The notes below the pieces were generated by a model. The model was not told the DNA's origin. It worked only from the letters and a program-made list of their open reading frames with translations, and did no database searches. From JBDZVM01 sp040255675 (lineage in GTDB: Bacteria > Actinomycetota > Actinomycetes > Acidothermales > Acidothermaceae): a DNA stretch of 31,646 bases. Where the stretch lies: NCBI GenBank assembly GCA_040255675.1, contig JBDZVM010000042.1, forward strand, positions 1 through 31,646. Reading direction: 5' to 3'. Of the stretch, positions 7,529 to 15,875 are shown in pieces. The translations under genes were made by a program, and so were the position numbers. Every line of letters starts with the position of its first letter. The first letter of the stretch is position 1.

Positions 7529-8527
7529 CTATTGGCCGACCTTGACGCCGGGCATGCCGCCCCGGTACTCCATGGGAACCGTTGGCACGCGTCCCGGAAT
7601 GTTGCCGGCTTTCGAGTACTCGCCCAACGGGATGATCGTGCGCCGGAACGCGCCCTCGAACACCATCGCGCTCGCGACGAGCCATGCGATGGCCGCGGAG
7701 ATGACGAACAGCACGCCACCGGCGCGTTGGGTGCCGAGGCTGCCGGCGTAGAAACCGGCAGCGGTCAAAGCCGAACCGGCCGCGAGGGTCCAGAGCACCG
7801 CCGCTACGCCGAGATTGCGCCCCAAAGCGCCGATCGCGGCCATCATGGTGATGAGCGTCAGCACGATGAACCAGAACGCGAACGACGTGTTCGTGCTACC
7901 GAACGCAATCGCCGGCATCACCCCCGTCGCGACCAGTAGTTGCAGCACGCCCCACCCGAGCCAGAACGCGCCCCAGGTTCCGTGCGCCGCGACGGCGACT
8001 GTGTCGCGCGCGCGAAGGGCGTAGAACCCGGCAACGAGTTGCGCGAGCCCACCGAAGAAGATCGCGAACGGCCAAATGACCCCGCCGGTGGACGACGATC
8101 CATACCAGCCGGCCTGCCACGCGCCGACCATCAACGTCGCGCCCATGAAGCCGTAGAGCCCGATGATCGACGGCGCCGCCATTGGGCTCAGCACCACTCG
8201 GGTTCTGGCTCGCCACGCGACTTCGTCGTCGCCCGTGGCTAGCTCTGCCCAGTCACTGTGCGACTGGCCGCGATCGGCGTCGTACGCGCCAGTGTCGCGG
8301 TACTCGCCGCGTTCTCGGTAGGCCGCCCGTTCTCGCGGATCACGGTAGGGATCGTTTTCTCGCGGGTCGCGGTACGGCCGCGCGCTACCTTCTTCGCGAT
8401 ACCCGCCGCTGGCGTGGGCGTCGCGAGCGCGATCTCTTTCGCTCGGGTACGGCTCCGGCTCCGACCTGGCATCCGGGTCGACCGCCCTGATCCTTTCCGC
8501 ATGTCTCCCCCGATGTCTGAGGATCAT
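7529..8527 (-). CDS. GPR1/FUN34/YaaH (SatP-like) acetate/succinate transporter with charged N-terminal tail
   Basis: A 332-residue membrane protein. Residues from about 115 onward form six hydrophobic helices of the AceTr family, beginning APSIIGLYGFMGATLMVG, the equivalent of the NP[AG]PLGL signature. The family moves acetate, succinate or related monocarboxylates with protons. The first ~115 residues are unlike the core of the family: a soluble, strongly charged tail rich in Arg, Glu, Asp and Tyr, with repeats such as YRDPRENDPYRDPRERAAY. The ATG at 8527 is chosen because AAGGAG lies eight bases upstream; a more distal start at 8617 lacks this. The tail may be a regulatory or protein-binding region, but that is inference. 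A hairpin terminator follows the stop. Confidence 0.85.
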   Translation of the reverse strand: MILRHRGRHAERIRAVDPDARSEPEPYPSERDRARDAHASGGYREEGSARPYRDPRENDPYRDPRERAAYRERGEYRDTGAYDADRGQSHSDWAELATGDDEVAWRARTRVVLSPMAAPSIIGLYGFMGATLMVGAWQAGWYGSSSTGGVIWPFAIFFGGLAQLVAGFYALRARDTVAVAAHGTWGAFWLGWGVLQLLVATGVMPAIAFGSTNTSFAFWFIVLTLITMMAAIGALGRNLGVAAVLWTLAAGSALTAAGFYAGSLGTQRAGGVLFVISAAIAWLVASAMVFEGAFRRTIIPLGEYSKAGNIPGRVPTVPMEYRGGMPGVKVGQ

Positions 8528-8669
8528 GTCAACCGACTCCTTCCAACGCCCTCGCCGAGGGTGGATCTTTCGCTCCTTCTTTGTCGCGTTATGTGTGCCC
8601 CAGGAGGTCGCAAACACACTCGTCGACCAATCTCGATCGACCCTTCCACGTGCACTACCAGTCGTGTTA

Positions 8670-8700
8670 CGACATTCTTTGCGTCATCCTGAAGATGTCG
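8670..8700 (-). terminator. Possible terminator after bioY
   Basis: CGACAT (8670-8675) and ATGTCG (8695-8700) pair immediately after the bioY stop, with partial further pairing inside (TCTT with GAAG, one-base bulge). The loop is long, so support is moderate. Confidence 0.4.
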
Positions 8701-9312
8701 CTAACGATCACGGCCGCCTGAGTGAGCGACGAGGCGCCACGCGGCGGGCAGCAGCGCGGCCGCGACGAGTGCCTTGAGCGCGTCGCCGACGAGGAACGGC
8801 GTCAAACCGAACGAGATTGCGGCGCCGGCGGGCATGTGACCGGCGTATGCCAACCACGTCACACCGGGCACGTAGATCAGGGCAGTTGCCACGACGAATA
8901 CGGCGCAAAAATAGATCGGACGTCGGTCCAGCCCACGCCGGGCCGCGAAGCCGACCAGAGCCGACACCAACACAAAGCCGATCAGGTATCCGCCCGTCGC
9001 CCCGACCAGCACGTGGTATCCGTGCGCCTGAGAGGCGAACACGGGAAGCCCTGCAACGCCGACGAAAACGTAGACCGCCTGCGCGACGACGCCTCTCAGC
9101 GGGCCAACCGCGGCTGCCGACAGCAGCACCGCGAGCGTCTGCCCGGTCACCGGAACTGGCGAGCCCGGCACGGGAATCACGAGCTGCGCCATCAGCGCCG
9201 TGAACGCGACGACGGCACCGATCAATACCAGCTCGCGAATAGCTCCTCGCGGTAGCCGGTCAGCCAGAACGGGATTGCCGGTGCGGCCAATAACAACAGT
9301 GGTGTCAACCAC
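8701..9312 (-). CDS. bioY: BioY-family biotin transporter (ECF S-component)
   Basis: A 203-residue integral membrane protein with about six helices. VPVTGQTLAVLLSAAAVGPLRG near residues 54-74 and the GLPVFA and GGYLIGF segments are the BioY signatures. BioY captures biotin for uptake, alone or with the shared energizing module EcfA/EcfT, which is not in this window. The GTG at 9312 is chosen because GGAGGA lies six bases upstream and the helices start soon after. The same frame stays open far upstream on the minus strand, but that part has no ribosome binding site and is not protein-like. No bioMN genes adjoin it. Confidence 0.92.
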   Translation of the reverse strand: MVDTTVVIGRTGNPVLADRLPRGAIRELVLIGAVVAFTALMAQLVIPVPGSPVPVTGQTLAVLLSAAAVGPLRGVVAQAVYVFVGVAGLPVFASQAHGYHVLVGATGGYLIGFVLVSALVGFAARRGLDRRPIYFCAVFVVATALIYVPGVTWLAYAGHMPAGAAISFGLTPFLVGDALKALVAAALLPAAWRLVAHSGGRDR

Positions 9313-9742
9313 GAAGCTTCCTCCAAAACAAGACAGACACTGCGAACAGACAGGCCTCTGAACGGAAAGAGACTGCCAACAGCGTAGGCACCGCAGTGCG
9401 GGCGAAGCGCAACGGGTGAGTCTTGACGAGTAGTCATTACCAGGTCGAGACCCAGGCTGGTTCGCGCCTTTCGCCCTCTTGACAGGTATTCGATGAGCGC
9501 GCCGGACTTTCCGCCCTAGCTGAAAGAGACGGCGCTGCTGGCATTCCGCGCGTGGAAATCTCAAGTCGCAGCGCCTTCGCCGAAGAACCGTGGTGCTCAT
9601 ACGAACCCGGCTCGTTCCCCTACCAAGGATCTCACGCCATACCTGTCTCGAGGCCGTCGGATATCGAGTTGCCGTAAGCCGGTGTCGACGCCGCTCACAA
9701 GGGCACATCTGCCAGTACGACGTCGGTCCGATGGAGGGTGTC
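9313..9742. other. Divergent intergenic region between bioY and the PRC-barrel gene
   Basis: About 430 bp without a convincing gene. It must hold the promoters of both flanking genes. On the plus strand TTGACA occurs at 9479-9484, a perfect -35 hexamer, but no clear -10 follows at standard spacing. TGACGAGTAGTCA near 9424 is a small imperfect-spacer palindrome (TGAC/GTCA). I see no riboswitch-like fold. Confidence 0.4.
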
Positions 9743-10168
9743 ATGGCCAAACCGACAACCGCGACGCTGACCAAGCTCAAGGACAGCGGCCACACGGTCG
9801 CGCACCCGGACGAAGATGTACGCGGCCGCACCGTGAAAGACAAGGCAGGAGACGATCTCGGTAAAGTCGACGACCTGCTCATCGACACCGCCGACCGCAA
9901 AGTGCGTTTTCTCGTCGTCGAGGCGGGCGGCTTCCTCGGCATCGGAGAGACGGAGTCGTTCATACCCGTCGACGCCATCACGCAGATCACGCCTGACGAA
10001 GTCAAGATTGACCAGTCACGCGACCGGGTAGCGGGTGCTCCGCGCTACGACCCCAACCTCGCCGTCGAAGAAAACGACTACTACGAAAGTCTCTACAGCT
10101 ATTACGGCTTCACGCCATTTTGGGGAGCTGGCTACGTCTATCCCGGCTTTCCGTACTATCCGCTGTGA
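9743..10168 (+). CDS. PRC-barrel domain protein
   Basis: A 141-residue protein. The PRC-barrel is at about residues 25-95: GRTVKDKAGDDLGKVDDLLI, then VRFLVVEAGGFLGIGE and SFIPVDAIT. The domain occurs in photosynthetic reaction-centre H subunits and RimM, and as stand-alone small proteins in soil bacteria, often stress-linked, where the role is unknown. The tail after residue 100 is rich in Tyr, Phe, Pro and Gly (YYESLYSYYGF, then a Tyr/Pro-rich end), possibly an interaction segment. The ATG at 9743 is preferred because GGAGGG (9733-9738) sits just upstream; the frame is open further left but without support. Its end overlaps the convergent ABC ATPase gene by 13 bp. Confidence 0.85.
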   Translation: MAKPTTATLTKLKDSGHTVAHPDEDVRGRTVKDKAGDDLGKVDDLLIDTADRKVRFLVVEAGGFLGIGETESFIPVDAITQITPDEVKIDQSRDRVAGAPRYDPNLAVEENDYYESLYSYYGFTPFWGAGYVYPGFPYYPL

Positions 10169-10785
10169 CTCGGGCTGGCCCCGATCGACGCGCTCGCACG
10201 TACGTTCAGCACGCCCGTGCACCTCGCGGCCACGTCAGGATCGTGGGTAGCCAACACGAGAATGCCGCCGCAGTCGGCAACCTCCAGCAACGTCGACACG
10301 ACAAGGGCACGAAAGTTCGGGTCTTGCTCCGCTGTCGGCTCGTCGGCGAGTATCACGTCTGGCCGTAACGCAACTGCTCGCGCAACCGCGACACGTTGCT
10401 GCTGTCCGCCCGAAAGCTCCTCAACGAGCGCGTCTTCGTGCCCGCCGAGCCCGACGGCGTGAAGCGCCGCGATCGCTTTGTCGACCGCGGAAGTCGGGGG
10501 CTCACCAGCGGCGCGGAGCGCAACTTCGACGTTCTCGGCGGCGGTCAACAACGACACCAAGCCGTATCCCTGCAAGACGACGGCGAAACTCTTGCGCGGT
10601 ACCGGCTCTTGTTCGACGCCATCGAGCAACACCCGCCCGGCGGTAGGCACAGCGAAGCCGGCGAGTAGAGCGAGCAGACTCGTCTTTCCCGAACCGGAAG
10701 GCCCGACGACGGCGAGTCGCTCTCCTGAGCTAATCGAAAAGTTGACGTCGTCGAGGATCACCCGACCGTCACGTTCATAGCGCAA
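10156..10785 (-). CDS. ABC transporter ATP-binding protein (LolD/MacB-like), second ATPase
   Basis: A 209-residue nucleotide-binding subunit. Walker A GPSGSGKTS is at residues 28-36, signature LSGGQQQ at 124-130, Walker B with DEP at 148-150, and the switch His at 181. After the Walker B Glu it reads PTAEQD rather than the usual PTxxLD D-loop. The start is uncertain. TTG at 10785 gives a short first strand, while the same frame extends to a CTG overlapping the stop of the upstream ATPase and would restore LSARGLRYERDG, a more normal N-terminus. It is third in an operon with a large FtsX-like permease and another ATPase, suggesting an asymmetric ATPase pair. Confidence 0.88.
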   Translation of the reverse strand: MRYERDGRVILDDVNFSISSGERLAVVGPSGSGKTSLLALLAGFAVPTAGRVLLDGVEQEPVPRKSFAVVLQGYGLVSLLTAAENVEVALRAAGEPPTSAVDKAIAALHAVGLGGHEDALVEELSGGQQQRVAVARAVALRPDVILADEPTAEQDPNFRALVVSTLLEVADCGGILVLATHDPDVAARCTGVLNVRASASIGASPSHSG

Positions 10786-10805
10786 CCCACGCGCGGAAAG
10801 GGTTG

Positions 10806-11660
10806 TCAGAAGTCATCACCTTCCGCGTCGTCTACGAGTTTGCGAAGCTCGACGCCACGCTCGGTTCGAACGGCGCGTGCGAGCGTGCCCGGTGGAAAAG
10901 TCTCGAGCAGTTCGGGTGGAAGTTGCACGCTCCCGTCGCGGCCGACGACGACGTAGTCTTCGCCCGCGCGGCCTTCCGCGCCGACGCGGCCATCGCGGAT
11001 TGTCACCGTTCGCCGAAGCGCCGCGCCCACCGCGGGATCGTGAGTGACGACGACGACCGCGGTGTCGAACTCCTCGTTTGCCGTGCGAATCAGTTCTACG
11101 GCCGACGCTGCCGCCGCTGGATCGAGTTGGCTCGTCGGCTCGTCGGCGAGCAAAAGCGCGGGTCCGTTGGCGAGGGCGACCGCCAAAGCTAAGCGTTGTT
11201 GCTCGCCGCCTGACAACCGACCGCTGGTGCGATGCGCGACGTTCGAAAGCCCTACCGCTTCGAGAAGTTCCATCGCGCGAACACGGTTGCTTCTCGCGGT
11301 TCGGGGCAGGGCACGTCGCACGTGTGTGATGTTGTCGACGGCGCTCGCGTACGGCAACAGGTTTCGTCCGGCACCTTGGAGCACGACGCCTATCTCGCGA
11401 GCCCGAAACGCCGCTAAGTCGGGCGCCGACATGCCGGCGAGCCGGTGACCGTTCACGTCAACCGTCCCGGCGGTCGGACGCAATAATCCCGCGAGGTGCC
11501 AAAGTAGCGTCGACTTACCCGCTCCGGACGGCCCGAGCAACGCCACTGTCTCGCCAGGGAGCACCGTCAAATCGACACCGCGCAGTGCCGCGACCTCGTT
11601 GCCCGGGGTACCGAACACATGCACCAAGTTCTCACATCGCACGACGGCATCGAGGCTCAC
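10806..11660 (-). CDS. ABC transporter ATP-binding protein (LolD/MacB-like), first ATPase
   Basis: A 284-residue ATPase. Walker A GPSGAGKST is at residues 43-51, Q-loop near 95, signature LSGGEQQ at 149-155, Walker B with DEPTSQLD at 173-180, and the switch His at about 207. About 55 extra residues after the canonical domain form a charged tail with no clear fold. The start overlaps the stop of the permease gene by 4 bp, so translation is coupled. With the following ATPase it would energize the FtsX-like permease; substrate unknown. This gene order (permease plus two ATPases) recurs in actinomycetes as uncharacterized MacB-like systems. Confidence 0.92.
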   Translation of the reverse strand: MSLDAVVRCENLVHVFGTPGNEVAALRGVDLTVLPGETVALLGPSGAGKSTLLWHLAGLLRPTAGTVDVNGHRLAGMSAPDLAAFRAREIGVVLQGAGRNLLPYASAVDNITHVRRALPRTARSNRVRAMELLEAVGLSNVAHRTSGRLSGGEQQRLALAVALANGPALLLADEPTSQLDPAAAASAVELIRTANEEFDTAVVVVTHDPAVGAALRRTVTIRDGRVGAEGRAGEDYVVVGRDGSVQLPPELLETFPPGTLARAVRTERGVELRKLVDDAEGDDF

Positions 11661-14600
11661 GGCGCGGCCTCTCGGAGTCGTTCGCCGCGTAGCCCTGTCA
11701 CCATGGCCGCACTGGCCAAAATGGCAACGACAAGCAGCGTGCAGATTGTCAGGGCCACCGTGATCGACAGCACCCCTCCGTCGGGCACGTACCGCAGCGG
11801 AAAGGATTCAGGAGGGGTCACGAACTCGGGGATACTTCGTAAGACGAGCAACGCGGCAAGGAGTCCGGCGACGATGCCGGCGATGGCACCAAAAAGAAGC
11901 ACCGCTGCTTGTTCGATCAGTAGGCCCGAGCGCAACGTGCGCCGCGACGCACCCGTGGCGATTAAAGCTTCATATTCGTAACGCCTGCGTCTGCCGGCGA
12001 CGACAAGGCCCATCACGGCCGCGCCTGCCGCGAGAACCGCCCCCGCAAGCGAATCGGCGAGCAGGGTGGTGCCCGCGAGTCCCGCGCCTTGCCGGTCGAG
12101 CAATTGTGCTTGCGCCGCTGAACTCGATGCCTCGACGATCCGCACTCCGGCGTTCTTCAGCCCCGTCTCGAGTTGCCGCGCCGCGCCCTCCGCGACCCAA
12201 ACCTGCTGGGTGACCGACCCGGAAAGGTAACCACCCGCGGCACGCGTCGCGTACGTACGGTCGACGATGACAGCGGACGTCGTAGCGCCGGGAATCACGG
12301 ACGCCACAGCCAACGGCTTGACGGCCATAGTTTGGCCGTCAAGCCCGAACGTCTCGACCGTGCCACTCGGGTTGTCGCCGACAGCCGAAGCCGACGCGAC
12401 GGCCGGGATCGGCTCAGGCACATCGGCAACGTTCAAGACCGCCTCACTTCTGCTGAGGAATTGAAACGACCACCGCAACCCGCCGGGCACCGACGTAAGA
12501 GAACCGTCGCCGCGCCATTGGGTGGGCTTTGTGACGTTAGCGATCGGCGACCACGTGTTGTCGCGGTTCACGTCGATACCGTTGATGACGATCGCGCCGT
12601 TTATGGGCGTATTCGCCCCGGCCGTCGTCGCCGGCGACAGCGAGAGATGACGCAGGCCGCATGAACAGCGGCCCAGGTCAGCAGTTAGTACCACGTGGCC
12701 CTGTTTGACAATCGGGCCCAACGTGAATTGCACGGGAATCGAACCGCCGACGCCGCCGAGTTCGGCCTGGAGCACGAGCCCGGTGTCCGAAAGTTTCTCG
12801 ACGTCGAGGCGAATGCGTATGCGGTCGCCGTCGACGCGTACCGGCGGCGCCGCGTCGGGTGTTAGCTTCCGCGCAAGGTCGGGAAGCGAAAGTGTGGCGT
12901 AGTGCGCTCGCCAGTTCGCCACGTGCGCGAAACGGTTGGCATCAACGGCTAACAACTCGTTGCCGCCGTTGTTGTACGTGTCGACCACGGCGGCTCGTCG
13001 GCCGCCGGGATCTATCGCCTCGACGATCGAACCAAGCTCCTTGTCCGGAGGCGGAACGACCGTGTACACGGTCGGCGCTCCAACCGACGCTTGGGCAAAC
13101 TCCTCGCGATTCGACTTCCCAGTCGACCACGCGAGCACCCCGAATATCGCCAGCGCGAACGCGGTGCCCAAGATGATGGTCGTTCGCGCGCCACCGGGTC
13201 TGCGCGCGATATGCCGGACGGCGAGAAACGTGCCGAGCCCACCCCGGCGCCGGGTGAGGCCGAACGCACCGCGACAAATCGCGGGAAGCACCCGCGAGGC
13301 CACGACCGCGATCGCGAGCCCGAGAAGGCCCGGCTCGAGAAGGCCGAGTGAGCCGTGCCCGATAGAGGTGACCTGGCCGGTGGCCCGCAGCGCGACGAGC
13401 CCCGCTACGGCTCCGGTGACAAGCACGGCGTCGATGACCCAGCCGCGGGTATGCGCCGGAGCGGTGCGCCGCCACTCCTCGACCACCGGCCGGCGCACCG
13501 TCTTGACAGCCGCGGCCGCCGCCGCGACCAGCCCGCCGATCGTGGCAACGCATGCGGCACCCCACGCGAGAACTGGCACGACGACGGATGTGCCCGGCCT
13601 AAGCTGCCATCGCGCTAGCGCGCCCGTGACCAGCCAGCCGACGACCATTCCGAGCGGCAGGGAAGCGAAAAGCAACGTCACGACTTCGCCGAGGGCAAAG
13701 CGCAGCAGCCGAAACCCTCTGAAACCACGCAATTTCATCAAGGCGATCTCGACGCCGCGCGCCTCGATGGCGTCCTTGACGACGAGAAACATCAGCAACC
13801 AGACCAAAGTCATGAGTTGGATGCCGACGAGAAACTCGGTGATAGCCAAAGACCTCCAGCTTACCCGAATATGATCGACCGCGCCCGCCAACGTGCTGTC
13901 GGTGGAAACGTCGTATGGCCCGAGTTCCGGCAGCGACCCAAGCTGGTCGACCGTCGTCTCTAGCGCGCCGAGATCGCCCGCACGCACGTGATCGACGTCG
14001 ATCAACTGGTCGAAGACGACGCTGCCTTGGCGAAATTCGGCGCTGGTGTCGACGGTCTCACGTACGGTGAAGATCGCGTCGATCGGTGGCGGGGCGCCGG
14101 CTGAAAGCGGCTGATCGCCCGCTTCCGCTGGGAAATAGACACCGCCCCGGTTGAACCAGTATTCATTCGTGAAATCCGGGATTGCGTAAACGCCGGTAAT
14201 GACGAGAGGTGGCCACCCGTTCGCGGCCAGCGTCTGGCCGACGTGCCACGCGTTGGCGCGAGCCGCCGATTCGCTCACGGCGACCTGATTGGCTTGCCCT
14301 GGACATAACCCAACGACCACATGCACATGGGTGCAGAAATCGGAGCGCCACGCGAGGGTTGCGCTCCCGTTGATGCTGGAAAAGACAGCGGTCGCTTCAA
14401 TCGCTTCGATCGGCGGCGGGAGAAGCCGCGCTCGCGCTTCGGCGCTCGGTATCGTTTGGGCGAGCGCTGCCTGATAACCGTGCGACATCGAGCTGAGCGT
14501 GCCGCCCACGAGCCCTTGACGCGCGATCTCGAAACCGCGTTGGACAACCGGGCCCGAATGTAGCTCGTCGGCGAGGATCGAGTTTCGGGCGGTGGCGTAG

Positions 14601-14713
14601 TACGTCGGCGAGATGCTGGCGACGGCCGAGGCCACCACGGCGAGCAGCAGGGTCATGAGCGCCGTCACGGGCCGGTGAAGCAAGGCACGCACCACGCGCC
14701 GCGCCGCGCTCAC
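11657..14713 (-). CDS. Large FtsX/MacB-like ABC permease
   Basis: A 1018-residue permease. An N-terminal helix at about 15-37 is followed by an extracytoplasmic domain of about 245 residues. A first FtsX block with several helices spans about 290-535, then a second large extracytoplasmic domain (about 540-880) and a final FtsX block (about 885-1010). Motif-like segments IALMKLRGFRG and ALIATGASRRTLR after the first helix of each block match the cytoplasmic coupling loops of FtsX-like permeases. Such proteins usually do not carry substrate through the membrane but transmit mechanical force to periplasmic or wall partners, or export lipids or peptides; the job here is unknown. The GTG start has AAGGA ten bases upstream. 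A 13-bp perfect inverted repeat lies inside the gene at 12315-12345. Confidence 0.9.
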   Translation of the reverse strand: MSAARRVVRALLHRPVTALMTLLLAVVASAVASISPTYYATARNSILADELHSGPVVQRGFEIARQGLVGGTLSSMSHGYQAALAQTIPSAEARARLLPPPIEAIEATAVFSSINGSATLAWRSDFCTHVHVVVGLCPGQANQVAVSESAARANAWHVGQTLAANGWPPLVITGVYAIPDFTNEYWFNRGGVYFPAEAGDQPLSAGAPPPIDAIFTVRETVDTSAEFRQGSVVFDQLIDVDHVRAGDLGALETTVDQLGSLPELGPYDVSTDSTLAGAVDHIRVSWRSLAITEFLVGIQLMTLVWLLMFLVVKDAIEARGVEIALMKLRGFRGFRLLRFALGEVVTLLFASLPLGMVVGWLVTGALARWQLRPGTSVVVPVLAWGAACVATIGGLVAAAAAAVKTVRRPVVEEWRRTAPAHTRGWVIDAVLVTGAVAGLVALRATGQVTSIGHGSLGLLEPGLLGLAIAVVASRVLPAICRGAFGLTRRRGGLGTFLAVRHIARRPGGARTTIILGTAFALAIFGVLAWSTGKSNREEFAQASVGAPTVYTVVPPPDKELGSIVEAIDPGGRRAAVVDTYNNGGNELLAVDANRFAHVANWRAHYATLSLPDLARKLTPDAAPPVRVDGDRIRIRLDVEKLSDTGLVLQAELGGVGGSIPVQFTLGPIVKQGHVVLTADLGRCSCGLRHLSLSPATTAGANTPINGAIVINGIDVNRDNTWSPIANVTKPTQWRGDGSLTSVPGGLRWSFQFLSRSEAVLNVADVPEPIPAVASASAVGDNPSGTVETFGLDGQTMAVKPLAVASVIPGATTSAVIVDRTYATRAAGGYLSGSVTQQVWVAEGAARQLETGLKNAGVRIVEASSSAAQAQLLDRQGAGLAGTTLLADSLAGAVLAAGAAVMGLVVAGRRRRYEYEALIATGASRRTLRSGLLIEQAAVLLFGAIAGIVAGLLAALLVLRSIPEFVTPPESFPLRYVPDGGVLSITVALTICTLLVVAILASAAMVTGLRGERLREAAP
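12315..12345. repeat. Perfect 13-bp inverted repeat inside the permease gene
   Basis: GGCTTGACGGCCA (12315-12327) and its exact complement (12333-12345) flank a 5-nt loop within the second extracytoplasmic domain of the permease. The stem looks like an intrinsic-terminator stem without a T-tract. Position inside an intact frame makes a pausing or attenuation role speculative. Confidence 0.6.
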
Positions 14714-14812
14714 GGCAGGGGAATCCTTGTCACGCTCCGCCCTCCTCAGGCACCTCCTTGAGCGATCACCCGCAAGAGCCAGCCGGCGTCCGGCCGCGAC
14801 GAGCCTTCGCTT

Positions 14813-15841
14813 CTACCCTGATCGCGCCGGCCCGGTCGAATCGCGCACCACCAGATCGGTGCCGATCGTTTCGACGTAGCCGAGGTCGGCTTCGCCCTCG
14901 ATCGCGGCCCGCAGCAACGCCGCACCCTTGCCGCCCATCGCGCGTGCCGGCAGCCGAACGGTCGTCAGCGACGGATGCATCACCCTCGACAAGACGAGGT
15001 CGTCGAAGCCGGCGACAGAAACCTGCGATGGCACGCTCACGCCGAGCTCGTGCAACGCGCTAAGCACGCCGTACGCCTGGAAGTCGGTGGCGCATGCGAT
15101 CGCGGTAGCACCGTGCGCGTGCCACGATTTCCAGGATCGTTTGGTCGTGTCGCGCGCTTCGTCGACGTCGATGCGCGTAGTGACCGTCTCGACTGACGCG
15201 CCTTCGCGTTTGAGCGCGCGGCGCAAAGCGTCTTTGCGGACGCCGAAAGTGCGGCTCGCGGTGCTGGCCTCGAGATAGACGACTGACTTGTGGCCAAGGC
15301 TTGCCAAATGTTCGCCCAGCGCGGTCGCTCCGGCGACCAGGTCGTAGTTGACCCGAGCGAACTTGTCAGTCTCGATGGGCGAGTCGAGCAGCACGACAGG
15401 CACCCCAGGGTGCACGTCGGCGACGAATTTCGGGTCGACGGCGAACAAAATCAGACCGTCGACGCCAAGGGAAAGCAGCTCTTCGACGTTTTGCCGGGCG
15501 ACGCTTTGGCCGACGTCCGTCGCCATGACCAACACCTGGTAGGTGGCGCCGAGCGCATGCAAAACGCCCATCTGCACCGCGCCGAAGAACGGGTTCGCGG
15601 CGTCAGGCGCGACGAAACCGACGAGGCCCGAGCGCCCGGTGGCAAGGCTTTGGCCGCGGCGATCGATGCGGTAGCCGAGTTTTTCGGCCGCCGCGAAAAC
15701 GCGCTTGCTCGTCTCAGGGGTGACACGACCTTCGGCTTTGTGGTTAAGCACTAACGACACTGTGGCCGCGGAGACGCCGGCCGCGCGCCCGACGTCCGCG
15801 GCAGTTATGCGCCTTGGCACGGGGTGATCGCCGTCGGCCAC
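14813..15841 (-). CDS. LacI-family transcriptional regulator
   Basis: A 342-residue repressor. The N-terminal helix-turn-helix at about 11-40 reads ITAADVGRAAGVSAATVSLV, followed by the hinge-helix region. The rest is a periplasmic-binding-protein-like effector domain (GLVGFVAPDAANPFFGAVQ onward), ending with the VSVAGFDDLVLS strand typical of LacI/GalR proteins. The effector is probably a sugar or nucleoside, but no carbohydrate genes are nearby. GTG at 15841 has GGGAG five bases upstream. It lies 34 bp after the MFS gene and 99 bp before the FtsX-like permease gene, all minus strand. An imperfect palindrome TTGAGCG-ATCA-CCCGCAA (14758-14775) before the permease gene could be its operator; this is weak. 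Confidence 0.92.
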   Translation of the reverse strand: MADGDHPVPRRITAADVGRAAGVSAATVSLVLNHKAEGRVTPETSKRVFAAAEKLGYRIDRRGQSLATGRSGLVGFVAPDAANPFFGAVQMGVLHALGATYQVLVMATDVGQSVARQNVEELLSLGVDGLILFAVDPKFVADVHPGVPVVLLDSPIETDKFARVNYDLVAGATALGEHLASLGHKSVVYLEASTASRTFGVRKDALRRALKREGASVETVTTRIDVDEARDTTKRSWKSWHAHGATAIACATDFQAYGVLSALHELGVSVPSQVSVAGFDDLVLSRVMHPSLTTVRLPARAMGGKGAALLRAAIEGEADLGYVETIGTDLVVRDSTGPARSG

Positions 15842-15875
15842 CGGAACTCCCTAGCTTGTGGCGCGGACCTCGCGC

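Noticed and set aside
9313..9742. Biotin-related operator or riboswitch upstream of bioY
   Set aside because: No recognisable BirA, BioQ or riboswitch-like arrangement seen by eye.
9313..10005. Long N-terminal extension of bioY
   Set aside because: No ribosome binding site or protein-like sequence; GGAGGA before GTG 9312 marks the start.
12936..13874. 312-codon plus-strand frame opposite the FtsX-like permease
   Set aside because: Ser/Thr/Pro/Arg-rich composition without domains, antisense to well-supported membrane helices of the permease.
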